Source: Clonostachys chloroleuca
Lineage: Eukaryota; Ascomycota; Sordariomycetes; Hypocreales; Bionectriaceae
DNA length: 64,000 nt
Direction of reading: 5' to 3'
Assembly: GCA_037952775.1 (NCBI GenBank)
Contig: JBANAY010000004.1
Coordinates: 3,534,001 to 3,598,000 of the forward strand
Shown here: positions 58,215 through 64,000 of the stretch, in pieces
Position numbering within the stretch: position 1 is the stretch's first letter
Layout: the number at the start of each line of letters is the position of its first letter
Notes under the pieces: model-generated
The model's database searches: none
Seen by the model: only the letters and a program-made list of their open reading frames with translations
What the model was told of the DNA's origin: nothing
Translations under genes and position numbers: made by a program

Positions 58215-59155
58215 TGACGGAGGGCTTGACGCAGACCGAGACACGGCTTCTGCCCTAATGTCATAATCCTGCCTCCTTGGATAGGAGTAATACGTGGTGA
58301 TTGTCTGGAAGCCGATTGAGGCACCAATATTCAACGTTGCTCCCCCAAAGAACGGTTGTGTTGGATCGTGCTCTACGTTAAGGAGAACCTGTCTAAGGTC
58401 AGTAGAAGGATCGCATGTTCAACAACAGAGCAAAGATTATCCCTTCTAGGTAGCTCTGGCTAGCTTGGGGTATAATTCTTTCCTACCCAAATCAATAATT
58501 GGGTCCTTAATCACGGCAGTGTGATACCTTCAGATCGGATTACGATGCCGTGAGAGGCAGCGTGACGCCTCGCGTCAACCTGAGAATCAAATACAACCCT
58601 GCATCTCGAATGTCAAGTATAGGTAACATGTTGCCCTGAACTGTATGATTGATCAAGTTTGAAGCCAGGAATTTAAGTCTTGCTGGCGGGTGTATCATGA
58701 TTGTTAAGATGAAGCGCGTCGGTAGGATCTCTTCCGCTTCTGTAGCCGGCTCAGCGGGATGCTCTATCTTGGAGAAGAAGCCGAATCTTCACTCATCTTT
58801 GGGATAATCGCCTAGGTTTTGGGTAGACTAAAGTAACAGGGGCGGTTCAAAGGGCGGAAAACAAATGATGTAAAGAGCCCATTGAAGGGGGGGGGGGGAT
58901 TCTTTCTTTTGGCTACTGAATCTTGAAATGTAGATTTTAAGATACGACTCTACCGAGCACCTGACTTACTTACGTTCAAAGCGGAGGGCCAATGAATCTG
59001 GTCTCAGTATCTTTACCGCTCAAAGATATAGATTGTTCCTGTAAACTCACCCGATCTGTTCGTCTGTTGATTCTAGTCAAGGGCTTGAACAGACATAACC
59101 TACTTGCATCCCTCTCCGTGTAGGTGCTTGAAGCCAAACCTAAGGTAGGGTGCAT
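58215..59155 (-). other. cluster of coding-like segments, unresolved gene or remnant
   Basis: Three minus-strand stretches look coding but give no complete gene. The first starts with ATG at 59155 and reads MHPTLGLASSTYTERDAS to a GTGAGT donor. A 53 nt candidate intron and a mini-exon (IHWPSALN) ending at GTAAGTAAG follow. The second (about 58545-58785) contains RFILTIMIHPPARLKFLASN. The third (58215-58400) reads VEHDPTQPFFGGATLNIGAS and ends SASSPPS-stop. Order and orientation agree with one gene, but the internal splice sites do not join cleanly. Family not recognised. Confidence 0.25.
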
Positions 59156-59739
59156 ATTTAACGTTTGGGAAATTTGATATAACTGAATATGAGAAGGAAG
59201 TCATTGATTTTGAGGTTACTCTCTCAAATTATGCATCCGATGTTCAACAGACCGTAGCGCCGCGAGAAGTGGAGGATGCGCCTGATTCTTTAAGCACCCA
59301 CAGCACTATCGCTGGAGTCTATACCAAAGCAGCTTCGGTGTTAAGTTCTAACAGCGGTAGCATCAAGTTTGACTGCGGCGATATTTCAATCTATTGTTCT
59401 AGCGCTGTTACCTAAATCGGTGCCGAGATTGCTGTATCGTGAGAGATTTACTGGAACCATGTGGCGCTGAGCCAGTGCCATGATGAATACTAAACTGACC
59501 TACACACATGAATAGCATTAGAGATACCGATGATTACGATGGGAATGGCAATGGATACAAATTTATTCAGTCCCTGCGTGCTTCCCAGAACCAGAACCAC
59601 GTCGAACGCTACATACTCTTTGTCAGCGTCATCTACGTTGGCTACTATGTAAGTGGGATGGGATGTTTTAATTAAATGTGTAGCACTAATAGCCGGTATT
59701 GTTACTTAGGCAAAATTGAGATCTCAATTTAGGGCATAA
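59149..59739 (+). pseudogene. remnant of an M35 (deuterolysin-like) metallopeptidase
   Basis: Segment A (59149-59412) ends THSTIAGVYTKAASVLSSNS then GSIKFDCGDISIYCSS, matching in spacing the region of deuterolysins just before the catalytic half (T-x3-VA...SGS...C-x-D...YC). Segment B (59508-59648) begins at ATG and reads DDYDGNGNGYKFIQSLRASQ then NQNHVERYILFVSVIYVGYY, matching the family's C-terminal block (Y...L-x-ASxxxNHxxxYxLFxxxxYVGC) with the final Cys changed to Tyr. A GTAAGT intron and ten codons follow. The roughly 60 residues that should lie between A and B, including the HExxH zinc site, are missing and only 95 bp separate them. Probably an inactive relic. Confidence 0.5.
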
Positions 59740-62700
59740 GGGAATCTGCTGTATCCGTATTTGGGGATGTTTGATGTAGGAATTCAAATCTTCATTGGCA
59801 TTAAACGCTCAACCACTTCGCTTGACTGATATAAAGGGTTCGATACTGAAATGTCATCCTTCTAGTGCTTTGATATTAGACACCACTCATTTCTTCTGAA
59901 TCCATTTGAAAATTTCAAAAAATTACATAAAATCGCCCACTCGCATCTTCACTGTCGTTGTACTGTGTTGTGGCATACTCTCGCGTCGTGAGAAATGACC
60001 CCTTTAAGCTCTAGGAGTCTCGCAGGCAGTGACTGCCATGAAGCCAAAAAATCAAAGGCATAGCAACATTACGAAGAGGGGTAAATCACCTTCTTGATCC
60101 CATACTCCATCTCCATCATGTTAGCTTCGATGGTAGCATATCACAATGTTGAGAATTTCCAGATCTCTGGCATGCTACACTCGTTTTGAAGTAGATTTGG
60201 AAACCTACATATTATTTCGGTTCCAGAAATCAACAGATATCAGGTATTTTATGCCTTCATGGCATCAAACGAAAGTTCAAAAGAAATTTAGAATATAATC
60301 ACTTGCTGAGCAATATGCTGACCTACCAATTTTTGATTTCGACTTGAAGATCGAGTGGCAAGATGAACAAGAGATATAAAGGGAGACTTGGAAATAAGAG
60401 ATTAGAGTTTCGCGATTGTTAGAGAAGTATGGCTGATGACAATTATTCGTTGTATTGAGATTTCGGGTCTGGCATCTGCTATTGCTGCTTTTAACTGTGT
60501 GAGTCACGCCACTCAAACACTCTCACCCAAGGCTGATCATAACAGGAGAAATGAGAGTTTACTATTGCTTGCGAGGTAGCAGAAGACCTTTCAGATGATA
60601 TGGCATATAAAGACATTTTTTGTCACAGCACGCGGTAAACAAGACATAAGGGGAAGCGCTCGAGACTTAAGGACAACACCGAGAGGGCAGCAGAGGGATA
60701 TAGAAGCTTAGACATAAATGACCTGCAGAAAAGTCACTGATATCTACATATAAATGATACCAAGCCTGCGTGTTGGACAAGACACGGTTTCTAATGTTCT
60801 TATGTCCTTTTTCATATGTTGGCGAGAATATTATGGCATCTACCGATAAGGCGTTCACAGGAATTGAGGGGCTTGCCCCGGACTACGAGATAGATAGACT
60901 CTTCCAGACAGTGGTGTGGTGGCTCTGGATGAGGAATGTGGAAGCGTGACATTCCAAACTAGTGTAAAGCTAGAGCCAATATATTGGACCGTTGGCGATA
61001 CCTAGTCAATTGGGTGACACACCTAAGCACTCGATCAGGCCACCCTTACATAAATACTTGATCTGTTATCTTTTATAACTGGTTATAGGATTACTAAGAC
61101 AAGAATGAAGGAAAGAAATTTAGGATATCAACATTCATAATAATCTATAATCTCTACATAATATTAAATATTCGATTAGAGATTAAGGTGTTTAGTTAGG
61201 TGAATATTGGTGTTTACTTTGGTCTCATTTAGAGTGTGCTATTGCTTGTGTCTAGTCCTGTGGAGAATGCTTGGATGGGATGGAATTAAGTTAGCCATGA
61301 CACCCATACGATCCACAAGAACTACCCCGTAGATATCAGTCTAATAAAGAACGAAACGACTAGTCGAATTCAAAAGAGGTACCAGGCTGTCTCTTTGGGG
61401 GTCCATCGCTTTCGCTATCTCGCCGCGGATCTCGAGCGAAATGATCTCATCTTACACTTTGGGGTTGATGCAGCATGTTGAGACCTCTCTTTTTCTTTCT
61501 TCCTTAATTTGGGTACGACAACTGACGATAATGTAGAAATGAGGATCAGGGGTTCTCATATTGAAGACCATAAGACAAGAGAGAACCTCAGGTGGGAGAA
61601 TATGGGAGGCCATCGACATGCAATTTGAGACAGATGGATTGCACCTGGGATTCACACAATTTCCACCGAACGAATGCAGCCACACCAGCTGCTACTATGA
61701 CTTCAGTTTCCTTGGTTCTTGCTTTAGGAAAAAAAGGTTGATTTTTTTTTTTTTAAACCCTACGTTGATAATTATATGGGTGCCCGAGGAGGAAGCTGAT
61801 GGTTGTGGGGAGTGGGGCTTGGGCTTCCTCAAAGCAAGGCCTATCAGACCACAGATGCTACATAAAACGAGCTGCTGAAAATGGCGATAGATCAAGTTGT
61901 GTTTGCCAATAATGACAAAATCCAACCCGGTGAGAAATATTAAACGGAAACTCTCCTCATGGTGACGTTGCTAGGCCTTCTGGAGATTCCCTGACGGCAG
62001 AGATACGACCACTCTGCCCAAGCAACGAGAGAAGTACACCATATCAAAGGTCTTATGTGGTCTGAAGAGAGTTCTTAGACTTCCTTAGACTTCAATATTG
62101 GTCCTATGAAAGTTTGAGCGCATTGATGTTATTCTAAGCACATGGGCACCCCCGAGGCTCTGACAAAAGAGGCCGATAGATTGAGTAGGTAGCTGGAGGT
62201 AGAAATTGCTGGCATAGGAGTAACGAAGGAATGAACTTGGGTACGCAGACCCCACGCCAAGCTTTTCTTGGGGGCACAATACGCGACAAACGAAGAATAC
62301 CCTGGCGGATCTAACTCTAACGACCCCCCTACCTAAGGTAACAGACCTTCAGTGCGGCGCAGTTCGTGCAGGGGAGAAGGACGATGGGCATCGTGTGACT
62401 TTTTGGCACCCATCGATGTCAAGCACAATGCAACGAATAAAATCACCGAATCAGGATGGGTCTCGGTCCGAAATCCCCAACTAGAAATTAAGAGATCATT
62501 ATCTACGTGTGTGCTGACAGAGCGACGCCGTGGTTCAGCAGGCGATTGGTTGGATTGAATGCGAACTTGATATATCATTTTCTACTTGGCATCCTACAGA
62601 TGACAGATAGGTTACATACGCTACACCTTCGGCACTTTGGTAAGTCAGGCTTACATGTTCTCATACCTGGCTACCACAACTACCTGTGCTGACTTCGATT

Positions 62701-64000
62701 TATCTGCAAGTCTGAGAGCATAATTCTCACTTAAAAAGCCGAGATCTCTGAACACGTCTTTGGCTAAGGAATCTTCCTCTTTGCGGTGTGCTTATGAGTG
62801 AATCATGTGTTGCCGATCAAGGGAGGACGTGGAATTTGTTGACATCTTGCTTTTGTCTCGTTTCAGCTTGTATCCCATCTTGTGTCGTACTTGAAGCGAA
62901 GAAATGAATGTTGAGAGGAGACAAGTTCTCATGAGATCAAAGACAAGAATCATGACTCTCGACCGTCTTCCTGAGCTAACCCTCGGCGGTCTTGAAGTTG
63001 GCTGAAGGAGCTCTGATAATCATTGAATATGACTGAAGCGAAGACTCTGAACTTGAGGTAATAAGTTAAACCAGGGATGCATAAAAAAGCTCGCCGAAAC
63101 TGAACTCTAGTACTGATTGTCCAATGAGGCTTTGGATATCATACGAAAGCAACGTGATCCTCGTCCTCAATGTGAAATCTTAGGCTGAAACCCTTTGCGG
63201 CATTATTGGCTCGCTTCCGACGTTGATTATCCGCCGGCTTCTTATCTTCAGTTACCCCCAACGTGTATGTACTTAGCCGAGAGCCATGTGTGGCGCCCTC
63301 TTAGCCTGTATTGCATTGCAAGCTGTTCTCTCTACGGAAGTCTTCATTCCCCAATGATAATGAATCCGAGACACGAAACCGAAGATTTTCACCATCGAGA
63401 ATTGAAACTCGTTTTCCGAGGTGGGTGGCTCGACCCGACCGAATGGCATATGCAGTACGAACAAACCTCGGGTCAGATTTGTCATTGTTACGTTAGTTAG
63501 GAAAGCCCTGAAAATCTCTCACATTCTACGTTAGTAGTTTGACATCTCACATTACAAGCCACCGCCATGTATACTGGCTAAAATAGAGGCACTGTCATTC
63601 GTTTCCCTGCTTTTTTTTTGTTGATTTCTTAATTGTCGGCTATCGCGTTGCTGGTGAATGTGGTATGAGTTGTGAGGAAAACCTGGCGAGCTCCTAGTGG
63701 TTGATCCGGTTCCAAGGAAGCGTTAGTGGGTACATGGGAGGGTTAAGTCCGGTGATCCAGGTGAAAAGTCGTGGTCTAGAAGCGCCAGAGAGGGGAGTCG
63801 CTTGGATTTGGGTTTGACAAGTCAATGACGTGGATTTTTGAGTTGGGGTCTTAATTCGGTGAGTCACAGAAGCAGAGAGGTCATTCTTCTGTGCGCGGAA
63901 ACGCCTGGCTCATTACACATGGCTTTCTGAATGCTGCTGCATATAAGTAATCATTTATCTTAATGCCAACTTGCGAGTCGATAGGCCGGTGCAATTAAGT
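59740..64000. other. gene-poor stretch to the window end
   Basis: 4.3 kb with only short frames (60277-60516, 60667-60858, 61452-61925, 62085-62692, 63195-63500) and no family features. AT-rich patches at 61130-61190. No gene supported. Confidence 0.45.

Noticed and set aside
61561..61878. 105-codon plus-strand frame near the right end
   Set aside because: Contains a poly-T-derived Phe run and no conserved features; overlaps an equally long antisense frame.
63195..63500. 101-codon plus-strand frame near the window end
   Set aside because: No domain or splice context; an opposite frame of similar length exists.

Overview
The window looks like a chromosome segment of a filamentous ascomycete (Pezizomycotina, probably a Sordariomycete). 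Genes carry short 45-80 nt introns with GTAAGT-type donors, CTAAC/CTGAC branch sites and AG acceptors. Protein families typical of that group are present: RTA1, Zn2Cys6 regulators, DUF3176, fungal rhodopsin-domain, ARN-type siderophore porters and F-box-like orphans. No rRNA, CRISPR or bacterial-style operon is visible. All exon structures below were assembled by hand from splice signals and reading frame.

Left third (0.5-25 kb): an AAAP amino-acid transporter; a divergent RTA1-like membrane protein / UPC2-type Zn2Cys6 regulator pair; a DUF3176 membrane protein with two compensating frameshifts; a gene-poor stretch holding a possible small hidden gene and a MITE-like element; a small membrane protein; a secreted, probably GPI-anchored cysteine-rich protein; an atypical SDR; then a divergent pair encoding a dihydroxyacetone-synthase-type transketolase and dihydroxyacetone kinase. 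Together the last two would convert formaldehyde plus xylulose-5-P into triose phosphates. An intronless F-box-like orphan follows.

Middle (25.5-36 kb): an accessory metabolic group made of a VBA/DHA2-type MFS transporter, an EF1Bgamma-type glutathione transferase, an HpcH/HpaI pyruvate aldolase, a tandem-fused RraA-like protein and a branched-chain aminotransferase. Two 2-oxo-acid aldolase families beside a transaminase suggest a 4-hydroxy-2-oxo-acid / hydroxy-amino-acid route, either catabolic or biosynthetic.

Right part (36-64 kb): gene-poor DNA, a rhodopsin-domain membrane protein, and an amino-acid permease pseudogene split by about 2.9 kb of foreign DNA that itself carries a broken F-box gene. 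Next come a large Zn2Cys6 regulator, a siderophore-esterase / siderophore-transporter pair with a perfect GATA-factor (SreA-type) palindrome in front of the esterase, and a maltose-type sugar transporter. The last 7 kb is nearly empty but holds decayed coding sequence, including the remains of an M35 (deuterolysin-like) peptidase that has lost its active-site segment.

Several otherwise healthy genes carry one-base losses inside C/G runs. This is either assembly error or recent decay and should be settled before the affected genes are called dead.
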